Below the pieces are notes generated by a model. It saw nothing but the letters and a program-made list of their open reading frames with translations, had not been told where the DNA came from and did no database searches. Below are positions 1-13,900 of a stretch of 64,000 bases of DNA, one piece after another (position 1 is the stretch's first letter; the number at the start of each line of letters is the position of its first letter). A program made the position numbers and the translations under genes. The DNA is from Vicugna pacos (Eukaryota > Chordata > Mammalia > Artiodactyla > Camelidae), in contig NW_027328740.1 of assembly GCF_048564905.1 (NCBI RefSeq), forward strand, positions 2,301,292 through 2,365,291, in the 5' to 3' direction.

Positions 1-656
1 TCAGTATTCTGTACTCTATATTCTATATTCTGTGTTTTACATTTTATATTCCAAATACTATATTCAGCATTCTGTATTCTATTTTCTAAATTCTGTGTTC
101 TACATTCCATGTTCTAAATTCGGTATTCAATATCCTCTATTTTATATTCTATATTGTGTGTACTTCATTCTATACTCTACATACTATATTTTACATTCCG
201 TATTGTATAGTCTAAATTTTGAGTTCTAAATTCTAAATTCTAAATTCTATATTCAGAATTATGTTTTCTATATTCTAAATTCTGTGTTCTGCATTCCGTG
301 TTCTATATTCTATTTTCAGTATTCTATATTCTATATTCTATATCCTGTGTTCTAAATTCTATATTCTAAACTCTATATTCAGTATTCTTTATTCTATATT
401 CTAAATTCTGTGTTGTGCATTCCATGTTCTAATTTCTATATTCAGTATTCTGTATTCCGTATTCTAAATTCTGTGTTCTGCATTCGATGTTCTAAATTCT
501 ATATTCAGTAATCTGTATTCTATATTCTAAATTCTGTGTTTTGCATTCCATGTTATAAATTTTGGGTTCTGTATTCTGTTTTCCATTTTCTATATTCTGT
601 GTTCTACACTCTATATTCTAAATTATATGTACAGTGTTTTGTATTCTATATTCTAA
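1..656 (+). repeat. Diverged heptamer array, left edge
   Basis: These are plain heptamers with many single-base variants and short local repeats. One phrase, an ATTCAGT heptamer followed by a GTTCTGC-type word, returns every several heptamers around 250-560. I did not find a long near-identical partner for this stretch elsewhere in the window, so it looks like an older or differently derived part of the array. No gene is seen. Confidence 0.8.
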
Positions 657-1705
657 ATTCTGTGTTCTGCATTCCATTCCTAAATTCTAGGTTCTATATT
701 CTCTTTTATATATTCAATACTTTGTGTTCTTCATTCTATATTCTACATTTTATATTTTGCATTCATTCTCTATATTCTATATTCTGTATTCTAAATTCAA
801 TATTCAGTATTCTGTATTCTATAACTGAATTCTCAGTTCTACATTCTATATTCAAAATTCTAAATTCAGTATTCTGTATTCTATATTCTATATTCTGTGT
901 TCTGCATTCCATGTTCTAAATTCTGACTTCTTTATTGTCTTTTATATATTCTATAATTTGTGTTGTTCTTACTATATTCCACATTCTATATTCTGCATTT
1001 CGTATTCTATGTTATATATTCTGTGTTTTACATTCTATATTCGAAATTCTATATTCAGTATTCTGTATTCTATAATCTAAATTCTGTGTTCTGCATTCCA
1101 TGTTCTATATTCTGGGTTCTATATTCTGTACTCTATTCTATATAGTGTGTTTTTCATTCTATATTCTACATACTATAGTCTGCATTCAGTATTCTATATT
1201 CTATATTGTGTGATCTACATTCTATATTTTAAAAACTATATTCGGTATTCTGTATTCTATATTCTAAATTTTGTGTTCTGCATTCCATGTTATAAATTCT
1301 TGTTTCTATATTCTCAATCCTATATTCTATATTCTGTGTTCTACATTATATATTCTAAATTCTATATTTTGTATTTATATTCTATATTCAAAATTCTGTG
1401 TTCTGCATTCCATGTTCTAATTTCGAAATTAAGTATTCTGTATTCTATATTCTAAATTCCGTGTTCTGCATTTATGTTCTAAATTCTATATTCTGTGTTC
1501 TGTATTCTATTTTCTAAATTCTGTGTTCTACATTCCATGTTCTAAATTCTTTATTCTATATTCTCTATTATATATTCTATATTGTGTGTTCTTCATTCTA
1601 TTCTCTAAATACTATATTTTGCCTTCCATATTCTATATTCTAAATTTTGAATTCTAAATTCTATATTCTAAATTCTATATTCAGTATTCTGTATTCTATA
1701 TTCTA
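657..1705 (+). repeat. N-type block, copy of 25.2-26.2 kb
   Basis: This stretch runs parallel to 25194-26243, and to 35175-36224 in the second 9981-bp copy, at an offset of about 24537. It begins at a shared ATTCCATTCC word and includes the CTCTTTTATATATTC landmark and the GTGTTGTTCT word near 962. The homology ends near 1705, where the heptamer order departs. Scattered substitutions separate the copies, so this one is visibly older than the duplicates on the right. Confidence 0.8.
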
Positions 1706-2316
1706 AATTCTTTTTTGTACATTCCATGTTCTAAATTCTGGTTTCTATATTCTCTATTCTATATTCAGTGTTATTCATTTTATATTCGAAATTCTATATT
1801 CAGTATTCTGTATTCTATTTTCTATATTTTGTGTTCTACATTCTATATTCTAAATTCTATAACCAGTATTCTGTATTCTATATTCTAAATTCTGTTTTGT
1901 ACATTCCATGTTCTAAATTCTGGGTTCAATATTCTTTATTCTATTTTCAATATTCTGTGTTATTCATTCTATATTCTAAATTCTATATTCAGTATTCTGT
2001 ATTCTATATCCTAAATTCTGTGTTCTGCATTCCATGTTCAAAATTCTGTGTTCTATATTCTCCTTTCTATATTCTATATTGCGTGTTCTTCATTCTATAC
2101 TCTACATACTATATTTTGCATTCCGTATACTATATGCTAAATTCTGTGTTGTAAATTCTAAATTTTAATTCTATATTCAGTATTCTATATTCTATATACT
2201 TAATTCTTTGTTCTGCATTCTATGTTCTAAATTCTATATTCAGTATTCTGTATTCTATTTTATAATTTCATTGTTCTGAATTTCATGTTCTAAATTCTGG
2301 ATTTTATATTCTATAT
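1706..2316 (+). repeat. Local 182-bp and 126-bp step repeats
   Basis: The word ATTCCATG recurs at 1721, 1903 and 2029. The spacings are 182 bp (26 heptamers) and 126 bp (18 heptamers), and the sequence between is similar each time. This is a small higher-order tandem built from whole heptamers. No gene is seen. Confidence 0.75.
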
Positions 2317-5100
2317 TCTGTTTTCTACATTTTACATTCTAAATCCTATATTCAGTATTCTGTATTCTATAGTCTAAATTCTGTCTTCTGCATTCAATAT
2401 TCTAAATTCCATATTCATTATTATGTATTCTATATTCTAAATTCTGTGTTCCTCATTCAATATTCTATATTCTGGAGTCTATATTCTCATTTCTATATTC
2501 AATATTCTATGTTCTTCAGTCTAAATTCTAAATTGTATATTCAGTATTCTGTATTCTATATTCTAAATTCTGTGTTCTGTGTTCTATGTTCAAAATTATA
2601 TATTCATTATACTGTATTTAATATTCTATATTCTATGTTCTCAATTTCATGTTATAAATTTTGGGTTCTGTATTCTGTTTTCCATAATCTATATTTTGTT
2701 TTCTAAATTCTATATTCTGTATTCTATATTCTGCTTTCCGTATTATATATTGTATATTCTGTGTTCTACATTCTATATTCTAAATTCTATATTCAGTATT
2801 CTGTATTCTATATTGTAAATTCTGTGTTCTGCATTCCAAGTTATAAATTTTATATTAAGTGTCCTGTATACTATATTCTAAATTCTGTGTTGTACATTCT
2901 ATTTTCAAAATTCTAATTTCAGAATTCTGTATTCTATATTCTAAATTCTGTATTCAGCATTCAATATTCTAAATTCTGTGTTCTATAATCTCTATTCTCT
3001 ATTCTATATTGTGTGTTCTTCATTCTATACTCTACATACTATATTTTGCATTCTGTATTCCATGTTCTTAATTCTGAGTTCTTAATTTTAATTCTAATTT
3101 CTATATTCAGTATTCTGTTTTCTATATACTATTTTCTGTTTTCTGCATTCCATGTTCTAAATTCTAGTTTCAGAATTCTATATTCTATATTCTAAATTCT
3201 GTGTTCTTCATTCCATGTTCTATATACTATTTTCAGTATTCTATTTTCTTTATCCAAAATTCTGTGTTCTGCATTCCATGTTCTAAATTCTGGGTTCTGT
3301 ATTTTGTTTTCCATACTCTATATTCTGTGTTCTAAATTCTATATACTGTATTCTATATTCTGCATTCCGTATTCTATATTCTATATTCTGTGTTCTTCAT
3401 TATATATTTTAAATCCTATATTCACTATTCCGTATTCTATATTCTAAATTCTGTGTTCAGCATTCCATTATTAAATTCTAAGTTGTATATTCTCTTTTTT
3501 ATATTCTTTATTATGTGTTCAACATTCTATATTCAACATTCTATATTCTGCATTCATTTTCTATATTCTATGTTCTGTGTTCTATATTCTGTATTCTAAA
3601 TTCTATATTCAGTATTCTGTATTCTATATTCTGAATTCTCAGTTTTACATTCTATATTCAAAATTCTAAACTCAGTATTCTGTATTCTATAGTCTAAATT
3701 CTGTGTCCTGCTTTCCATGTTCTAAATTCTGGCTTCTCTATTCTCTATTCTCTATTCTAAATTTTGTGTTCTTCAAGCTATATTCCACATTCTATATTCG
3801 GCATTCCGTATACTATATTCTATATTCTGTGTTTTACATTCTATATTCAAAATTCTATAATCAGTATTCTCTATTCTATAATCTAAAATCTGTGTTCTGC
3901 ATTTCATGTTTAAAATTCTGTGTTCTATATTCTCTACTCTATTCAATATTGTGTGTTTTTCATTCTATATTCTACATACTATAGTCTGCATTCCGTATTG
4001 TATATTCAATATTATGTGTTCTTCATTCTATATACTAAATTCTATATTCTGTATTCTATATTCTACATAATAAATTCTGTGTTCTGCATTCCATGTTCTA
4101 AAATCTGGGTTCTATATTCTCTTTCTATATTCTGTATTCTGTGTTCTTCATTCTATATTCTAAATTCTATATTCAGTATTCTGTATTCTATTGTCTAAAT
4201 TCTGTGTTGTGCATTCTATGTTCTAAATTCTATATTCTGTATTCTGTGTCCTATATTCTAAATTCTGTGTTCTGCATTCCATGTTCTAAATTCTGAGTTC
4301 TATACTCTCTAATCTTTATTCTGTGTTCTACATTCTATATTCTGTATTCTATATTCTGCATTCCGTATTCTATATTCTATATTCTGTGTTCTACATTCTA
4401 TATTCTAAATTCAATATTCAGTATTCTGTGTTCTATATTCTAAATTCTGTGTTCTGCATTCCATGTTCTAAATTCTGGGTTCTATACACTGTATTCTATG
4501 TTCTTTGTTCTACATTCGATATTCTGTAGTCTATATTCTGCATGCCGTATACTATATTCTATATTCTGTTTTCTACATTCTATATTCTAAATTCTATATT
4601 CAGTATTTTTTATTCTATATTCTAAATTCTATGTACTGCATTTCATGTTCTAAATTCTATATTCATTATTCTGTATTCTATAATCTAAATTCTGTGTTCT
4701 TCATTCCACGTTCTATATTCTGGGTTCTATATTCTCCACTCTATTTTATATTGTGTGTTCTTCATTCTATATTCTACACACTATATTCTGCATTCCGTAT
4801 TCTATATTCTATATTATGTGTTCTAAATTCTATATTCTAAATTCTATATTCTGTATTCTGTATTCTAAATTCTGAATTCTGTGTTCTGCATTCTATGTTC
4901 AAAATTATATATTTATCATTCTGTATTTAATATTCTAAATTCTGTGTTCTAATTTCCATGTTATAAATTCTGTATTCTGTATTCTGTATTCCATATTGTT
5001 TATTCTGTGTTCTAAATTCTATATTCTGTATTCTATATTCTGCATTCCGTATTATATATTGTATATTCTGTGTTCTACATCCTATATTCTAAATTCTATA
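2317..5100 (+). repeat. P block, copy 1
   Basis: This is colinear with 5601-8110 (P copy 2), starting at an offset of 3281 bp and ending at 3032 bp. The change of offset is explained mainly by two modules present here and missing in copy 2: a 63-bp module near 3205-3267 and a 182-bp module around 4300-4480. Its landmarks are the CTCATTCAATATTC word near 2452 and the CAAGCTATATTCC word near 3774. The open frames here are heptamer by-products and not coding. Confidence 0.85.
4275..4462 (+). repeat. 182-bp (26-heptamer) module, present in most P copies
   Basis: The GTTCTGCATTCCATG phrase recurs 182 bp apart here. The same pair was measured exactly in a later copy at 38831 and 39013. Copy 2 of the P block (near 7487) has only one of the two phrases, so it lacks one 26-heptamer unit. 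A whole-unit gain or loss by unequal crossing-over is the simplest reading. The edges are approximate. Confidence 0.75.
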
Positions 5101-5327
5101 TTCAGTATTCTGTATCCTATATTCTAAATTGTGTGTTTTGCTTTCCAAATTCTTAATTCTATATTCCGTATTCTGTATTCTATATTCTATATTCTGTGTC
5201 CTACATTCTATATTCTAAATTCTATATTCAGTATTCTGTATCCTATATTCTAAATTCTGTGTTTTGCTTTCCAAATTCTTAATTCTATATTCCGTATTCT
5301 GTATTCTAGATTCTATATTCTGTGTTC
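5076..5327 (+). repeat. 126-bp tandem pair with TTTGCTTTCC landmark
   Basis: Two adjacent copies of an 18-heptamer unit carry the unusual word TTTGCTTTCCAAATTC. The G of that word is at 5140 and 5266, which is 126 bp apart. The same pair, with the same spacing, occurs at 51750-52001 (51814 and 51940). I saw it nowhere else in the window, so it is a private marker shared by these two places. Confidence 0.85.
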
Positions 5328-8300
5328 TACATTCTATATTCTAAATTCTATGTTCTGCATTCCATGTTCTATATTCTTTATTCAGTATTCTGTATTATAT
5401 ATTCTAAATCCTGTGTTCTGCATTCCGTGTTCTAAATTCTTGTTTCTATATTCTCTATACTATATTCTATATCCTGTGTTCTAAATTCTGCTTCTAAATT
5501 CTATATTCAGCATTCTGTATTCTATATTCTATATTGTGTGTTCTTCATTCTATTCTCTACATACTATATTTTGCATTCCGTATTGTATATTCTATATTCT
5601 GTTTTCTACATTTTACATTCTAAATCCTTTATTCAGTATTCTGTATTCTATAGTCTAAATTCTGTCTTCTGCATTCAATATTCTATATTCCATATTCATT
5701 ATTATGTATTCTATATTCTAAATTCTGTGTTCCTCATTCAATATTCTATATTCTGGAGTCTATATTCTATTTTCTATATTCAATATTCTATGTTCTTCAG
5801 TCTAAATTCTAAATTCTATATTCAGTATTATGTATTCTTTATTCTAAATTCTGTGTTCTGTGTTCTAGTTCAAAATTATATATTCATTATACTGTATTTA
5901 ATATTCTATATTCTATGTTCTCAATTTCATGTTATAAATTTTGGGTTCTGTATTCTGTTTTCCATAATCTGTATTTTGTTTTCTAAATTCTATATTCTGT
6001 ATTCTATATTCTGCTTTCCGTATTATATATTGTATATTCTGTGTTCTACATTCTATATTCTAAATTCTATATTCAGTATTCTGTATTCTATATTGTAAAT
6101 TCTGTGTTCTGCATTCCAAGTTATAAATTTTATATTAAGTATCCTGTATACTATATTCTAAATTTTGTGTTGTACATTCTATTTTCAAAATTCTAATTTC
6201 AGAATTCTTTATTCTATATTCTAAATTCTGTATTCAGCATTCAATATTCTAAATTCTGTGTTCTATATTCTCTGTTCTCTATTCTATATTGTGTGTTCAA
6301 TCTATACTCTACATACTATATTTTGCATTCTGTATTCCATATTCTAAATTCTGAGTTCTTAATTTTAATTCTAATTTCTATATTCAGTATTCTGTTTTCT
6401 ATATTCTATTTTCTGTTTTCTGCATTCCATGTTCTAAATGCTAGTTTCAGAATTCTATATTCTATATTCTAAATTCTGTGTTCTGCATTCCATGTTCTAA
6501 ATTCTGGGTTCTGTATTCTGTTTTCCATATTCTATATTCTGTGTTCTAAATTCTATATACTGTATTGTATATTCTGCATTCCGTATTCTATATTCTATAT
6601 TCTGTGTTCTTCATTATATATTTTAAATCCTATATTCACTATTCCGTATTCTATATTCTAAATTCTGTGTTCGGCATTCCATTATTAAATTCTAAGTTCT
6701 ATATTCTCTTTTTTATATTCTTTATTTTGTGTTCAACATTCTATATTCAACATTCTATATTCTGCATTCATTTTCTATATTCTATGTTCTGTGTTCTATA
6801 TTCTGTATTCTTAATTCTATATTCAGTATTCTGTATTCTATATTCTGAATTCTCAGTTTTACATTCTATATTCGAAATACTAAACTCAGTATTCTGTATT
6901 CTATAGTCTAAATTCTGTGTCCTGCATTCCATGTTCTAAATTCTAGCTTCTCTATTCTCTATTCTCTATTCTATATTTTGTGTTCTTCAAGCTATATTCC
7001 ACATTCTATATTCGGCATTCCATATACTATATTCTATATTCTGTGTTTTACATTCTATATTCTAAATTCTATATTCAGTATTCTGTATTCTATAATCTAA
7101 AATGTGTGTTCTGCATTTCATGTTCAAAATTCTGTGTTTTATATTCTCTAATCTATTCAATTTTGTGTGTTTTTCATTCTATATTCTACATACTATAGTC
7201 TGCATTCCGTATTGTATATTCAATATTATGTGTTCTTCATTCTATATACTAAATTCTATATTCTGTATTCTATATTCTACATTATAAATTCTGTGTTCTG
7301 CATTCCATGTTCTAAAATCTGGGTTCTATATTCTCTTTCTATATTCTGTATTCTGTGTTATTCATTCTATATTCTAAATTCTATATTCAGTATTCTGTAT
7401 TCTATAGTCTAAATTCTGTGTTCTGCATTCTATGTTCTAAATTCTATATTCTGTATTCTGTGTCGTATATTCTAAATTCTGTGTTCTGCATTCCATGTTC
7501 TAAATTCTGGGTTCTATACACTGTATTCTATGTTCTTTGTTCTACATTCTATATTCTGTAGTCTATATTCTGCATTCCGTATACTATATTCTATATTCCG
7601 TGTTCTACATTCTATATTCTAAATTCTATATTCAGTATTTTTTATTCTATATTCTAAATTCTATGTACTGCATTTCATGTTCTAAATTCTATATTCATTA
7701 TTCTGTATTCTATAATCTTAATTCTGTGTTCTTCATTCGACTTTCTATATTCTGGGTTCTATATTCTCTACTGTATTTTATATTGTGTGTTCTTCATTCT
7801 ATATTCTACACACTATATTCTGCATTCCGTATTCTATATTCTATATTATGTGTTCTACATTCTATATTCTAAATTCTATATTCTGTATTCTGTATTATAA
7901 ATTCTGAATTCTGTGTTCTGCATTCTATGTTCAAAATTATATATTCATCATTCTGTATTTAATATTCTAAATTCTGTGTTCTAAATTCCACGTTATAAAT
8001 TCTGTATTCTGAATTCTGTATTCCATATTCTATATTCTGTGTTCTAAATTCTATATTCTGTATTCTATATTCTGCATTCCGTATTATATATTGTATATTC
8101 TGTGTTCTACATCCTATATTCAAATTCTATATTCAGTATTCTATATTCTATATTCTAAATTCTGTGTTATGCATTCCAAGTTCTAAATTCTATATTAAGT
8201 ATCCTGTATACTTTATTCTAAATTCTATGTACTGCATTTCATGTTCTAAATTCTATATTCATTATTCTGTATTCTATAATCTAAATTCTGTGTCCTGCAT

Positions 8301-11300
8301 TCCATGTTCTATATTCTGGGTTCTGTATTCTGTTTTTCATATTCTATATTCTTTGTTCTATATTCTATATACTGTATTCTATATTCTGCATTCCTTATTC
8401 TATATTGTATATTCTGTGTTCTTCATTATATATTCTAAATTGTATATACACTATTCCGTATTGTATATTCTAAATTCTGTGTTCGGCATTCCATTACTAT
8501 ATTCTAAGTTCTATATTCTATTTTTTATATTCTTTATTTTGTGTTCTTCATTCTATATTCTACAATCTATATTCTGCATTCATTTTCTATATTCTATGTT
8601 CTGTGTTCTATATTCTGTATTCTAAGTTCTATATTCAGTATTCTGTATTCTATATTCTGAATTCTCAGTTCTACATTCTATATTCAAAATTCTAAATTCA
8701 GTATTCTTTATTCTATATTCTAAATTCAGTATCCTGCATTCCATTTTCTGAATTCTGGCTTCTATATTCTCTATTCTCTATTCTATATTTTGTGTTCTTC
8801 ATTCAATATTCCACATTCTATATTCTGCATTCCATATACTATATTCTCTATTCTGTGTTTTACATTCTATATTCTAAATTCTATATTAAGTATTCTGTAT
8901 TATATAATCTAAATTCTGTATTCTGCATTCCATGTTCTAAATTCTGAGTTCTACATTCTCTTCTCTATTCTATATTTTGTGTTTATCATTCTATATTCTA
9001 CATACTATATTCTGCATTCCGTATTCTATATTCCATACTATATGCTCTACATTCTGTATTCTAAACTCTATATTCAGTATTTAGTATTCTATATTCTAAT
9101 TTCTGTGTTCTGCATTATATGTTCTAAATTCAATATTCAGGATTCTGTATTCTATTTTCTAAATTCTGTGTTATGCATTCCATGTTCTAAATTATGGATT
9201 GTATATTCTCTATGCTATATTCTATATTCTGTGTTCAAAATTCTATATTCAAAATTCCTTGTGCAGTATTCAGTATTCAATATTCTAAATTCTGTTTTCA
9301 TCATTCTATGTTCTGCATTCTATATTCATTATTCTGTATTGTATATTCTAAATTTTGTGTTCTGCAATCCATATTCTAAATTCTGGGTTCTGAATTCTGT
9401 TTTCCATGTTCTATATTCTTGTTCTACATTCTATGTTCTGTATTCTATATTCTGCATTCCGAATTCTACATTCTATATTCTGTGTTCTACATTCTACATT
9501 CTAAATTCTATATTAGGTATTCATATTCTATATACTAAATTCTGTGTTCTGCATTCCATCTGCTAAACTCTGGATTCTATATTCTCTATTCTGTATTCTG
9601 TGTTCTACATACTATATTCTAAATTCTATATTCAGTATTCTGTATTGTATGTTCTAAATTCTGTGTTTTGCATTCCATGTTCTAAATTCATCGTTCTACA
9701 TTGTCTATTGTATATTCTATATAGTGTGTTCTTCATTCTATACTCTACATATTTTATTTTGCATTCCGTACACTATATTATATATTCTGTGTTCTAAATA
9801 CTTAATTCTAAATTATATATTCAGTATTCTATATTCTATATACTAAATTCGGTGTTCTGCATTCTATGCACTAAATTCCATATTCAGTATTCTATATTCT
9901 AGTTTCGAAATTCAGTGTTCTGCATATCATGTTCTAAATACTGGATTCAGTATTCTAAATTCTGTGTTCTACATTCTATATTCTTAATTCTATATTCTGT
10001 ATTCTGTATTCTATATTGTAAATTCTGTGTTCTGCATTCCATGTTCTAAATTCTGGGTTCTATATTCTCTATTCTATATTCTGTGTTCTACTTTCTATAT
10101 TCAAAATTCTATATTCAGTATTCTTTATTCTATATTCTAAATTCTATGTTCTGCATTCCATGTTCTATATTCTATATTCAGTATTCTGTATTCTATATTC
10201 TAAATTCTGTGTTCTGCATTCTATGTTCTAAATTGTATATTCATTATTCTGTATGCTATATTCTAAATTCTGGGTTCTGCTTTTCATGCTCTAATTTCTG
10301 GGTTCTGTATTCTGTTTTCCATATTCTATATTCTGTGTTATACATTCTATATTCTGTTTTCTATGTTCTGCATTCCGTATTCTACATTCTATATTCTGTG
10401 TCCTACATTCTATATTCTAATTTCTATATTCAGTATTCATATTCTATATTCAAATTTCTGTGTTCTGCATTCTAATTTCTTAATTCTATATACAGTATTC
10501 TGTGTACTATATTCTATATTCTGTGTTCTACATTCTATAATCTATATTCTATATTCAGAATTATGTATTCTATATACTAAATTCTGTGTTCAGCACTCCA
10601 TTTCTAAATTAAGGTTTCTATGTTCCATTTTATATTTTCTATATTTTGTGTTCTTCATTCAATATTCCAAATTCTATATTCTACATTCCGTATTCCATAT
10701 TCTATATTCTGTGTTCTACATTCTATATTCTAAATTTTATATTCAGTATTCTGTATTCTATATTCTAAATTCTATATTCTGCTTTCCATGTTCCGAATTC
10801 TGGATTCTATATTCTCTATTCTGTATTCTATATTGTGTGTTGTTCATTCTATACTCTACATACTATATTTTGCATTCCGTAATCTATATTCTAAATGCTG
10901 TGTTCTAAATTCTAAATTCTAAATTCTATATACAGTATTCTGTTTTCTATATTCTATATTCTGTGTTCTGCATTCCATGTTCTATATTCTATTTTCAGTA
11001 TTCTATATTCTGTATTCTAAATTCTGTGTTCTGCATTCTATGTTCTAAATTCTATATTCAGTATTATGTATTATGTATTCTCAATTCTGTGTTTGCATTC
11101 CATGTTCTAAATACTGGATTCTATATTCTGTATTCTGTGTTCTACATTCTATATTCTAAATTCTATATTCAGTATTCTGTATTCTATTTTCTAAATTCTG
11201 TGTTGTGCATTCCATGTTCTAATTTCTATATTCAGTATTCTCTATTCTGTATTATAATTCTGTGTTCTACTTTCAATGATCTAAATTCTATATTTAGTAA

Positions 11301-11880
11301 TCTGTATTCTATATTCTAATTTCTGTGTTCTGCATTCCATGTTATAAATTTTGGGTTCTGAATTCTGTTTTCCATATTCTCTATTCTGTGTTCTACATTG
11401 TATATTCTAAATTCTATATTCAGTATTTTGTATTCTATATTACAAATTCTGTGTTCTGCATTCCATTTCTAATTTCTAGGTTCTATATTCTCTTTTATAT
11501 ATTCAATACTTTGTGTTCTTCATTCTATATTCTACATTTTATATTCTGCATTCATTTTCTATATTCTATATTCTGTATTCTAATTTCTATATTCAGTATA
11601 CTGTATTCAATATTCTGAATTCTGTGTTATACATTCTATATTCAAAATTTAAAATTCAGTATTCTGTATTCTATGTTTTATACTCTGTGTTCTGCTTTCC
11701 ATGATCTAAATTCCGACTTCTATATTCTCTTTTATATATTCTTTATTTTGTGTTGATTTTCTATATTCCACATTCTATAATCTGCATTCCGTTTTCTATA
11801 TTATATATTCTGTATTTTTCGTTCTATATTCGAAATTCTATATTCAGTATTCTGTATTCTATAATCTAAATTCTGCGTTC
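5328..11880 (+). repeat. Higher-order copy H0 (P block 2 plus L block 1)
   Basis: This follows the same block order as the right-hand higher-order copies. From 5328 to about 7410 it matches 52002-54086 at a constant offset of 46674. After a 182-bp loss near 7490 the offset is 46856, up to about 9270. Farther right it matches 59584-60402 at 50605 and then, after a 175-bp loss near 10000-10020, matches 61143 onward at about 50780. Against H1 the offset is 31526 and then 31701. The sequence is very close to the later copies, with a few substitutions per kilobase by eye. It lacks the 63-bp module near 6480, as do H2, H3 and H4. Confidence 0.85.
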
Positions 11881-12940
11881 TGCATTCCATGTTCTATATT
11901 TTGGGTTCTATATTCTCTACTCTATTCTATATTGTGTGTTATTCATTCTATATTCTACATACTATAGTGTGCATTCCGTATTCTATATTCTATATTATGT
12001 GTTCTACATTCTATATTCTTAATTCTATATTCTGTATTCTGTATTCTATATTTTAAATTCTGTGTTCTGCATTCCATGTTGTAAATTCTGGGTTCTATAT
12101 TCTCAATTCTTTATTCTATATTCTGTGTTCTATATTATATATTCTAAATTCTGCATTCAGTATTTTGTATTCTATATTATAAATTCTGTGTTCTGCATTC
12201 TATGTTCTAAATTCTATATTCAGTGTTCTGTATTCTATTTTCTAATTTCTGTGTTCTACATTCCATGTTCTAAATTCTGGTTTCTATATTCTCTTTTCTC
12301 TATTCTATACTGTGTGTTCTTCATTCTATACTCTATATGCTATATTTTGCATTCAGTAACCTATATAATAAAGTTTGAATTTTAAACCTTATTTCTAAAT
12401 TCTATATTCAGTATTCTGTTTTCTATATTCTAAATTATGTGTTCTGCATTCCATGTTCTATATTCTATTTTCAGTATTTTATATTCTATATTCTAAATTC
12501 TGTGTTCTGCATTCTATGTTTCAAATTCTATATTCAGTATTCTGTATTGTATATTATACATTCTGTGTTTGCATCCCATGTTCTATATTCTGGATTCTAT
12601 ATTTTGATTCTATATTCTATATTCTGTGTTCTATATTCTATATTCTAAATTCTATATTCAGTATTTTGAATTCTATATTATAAATTCTGTGATTTGAATT
12701 CCATTACTAAATTCTAGGTTCAATATTCTCTTTTATATATTCAATACTTTCTGTTCTTCATCCTATATTTTACATTTTATATTCTGCATTCATTTTCTAT
12801 ATTCTATATTTTGTATTCTAAATTCTATATTCAGTATTCTGTATTCTATATTCTGAATTCTGTGTTCCACATTCTATCTTCAAAATTTAAAATTCAGGAT
12901 TCTGTATTCTATATTCTATATTCTGTGTTCTGCATTCCAT
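11881..12940 (+). repeat. Rearranged heptamer section with N and Q pieces
   Basis: Just after H0 the order departs from the standard higher-order unit. A Q-type landmark (GTGTTTGCATCCCATG) appears near 12567 and an N-type start near 12690. This looks like an extra partial copy inserted into the usual order by tandem duplication. No gene is seen. Confidence 0.65.
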
Positions 12941-13900
12941 GATCTAAATTCTGACTTCTATATTCTCTTTTATATATTCTATATTTTGTGTTGTTCTTTC
13001 TATATTCCACATTCTATATTCTGCATTCCGTATTCTATATTATATATTCTGTGTTTTACATTCTATATTCGAATTTCTATATTCAGTATTCTGTACTCTA
13101 TAATCTAAATTCTGTGTTCTGAATTCCATGTTCTAAATTCTGGGTTCTATATACACAATTCCATATTCTATATTCTGTGTTCTACATTATATATTCTATA
13201 TTCTATATTTTGTATTTTTTTCTATATTCTAAATTCTGTGTTCTGCATTCTATGTTCTAAATACTATATTCAGTGTTCTGTACTATATTTTCTAAATTCT
13301 GTGTTCTACATTCCATGATCTAAATTCTGGATTCTATATTCTCTATTCTATATTCTATATTGTGTGTTCTTCATTCTATACCCTAAAAACTATACTTTGC
13401 ATTCCGTATTCTATATTCTAAATCCTGAGTTCTAAATTCTAAATTCGAAATTCTATATTCAGTGTTCTGTATTCTATTTTCTAAATTCTATGTTCTACAT
13501 TCCATGTTCTAAATTCTGGATTCTATATTCTCTATTCTATATTGTGTGTTCTTCATTCTATACTCTAAATACTGTATTTTCCCTTCCGTATTCTATATTC
13601 TTAATTTTAAGTTCTAATTTCTAAATTCTAAATTCTACATTCAGTACTCTGTTTTCTATATTCTAAATTCTGCTTTCTGCATCCATTTTCTATATTCTAT
13701 TTTCAGTATTCTATATTCTAAATTCTAAATTCTGTGTTCTGCATTCTATGTTCTAAATTTTATATTCAGTATTCCGTATGGTACATTCTAAATTCTGTGT
13801 TTGCATCCCATGTTCTAAATTCAGTATTATATATTTTCAATTCTATATTCTATATTCTGTGTTCAACATTATATATTCTAAATTCTATATTCAGTATTCG
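12941..13900 (+). repeat. N-to-Q section colinear with 43.4-44.1 kb
   Basis: From about 12941 the sequence again follows the standard order seen after 43405. It has the same GTGTTGTTCT word, a register-shifted TTCGAATTTC word, the CTATATACACAATTC word near 13148 and the GTGTTCTGTACTATATTTTC word near 13270. The Q landmark follows near 13797. More base differences are seen here than among the right-hand copies. Confidence 0.7.
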
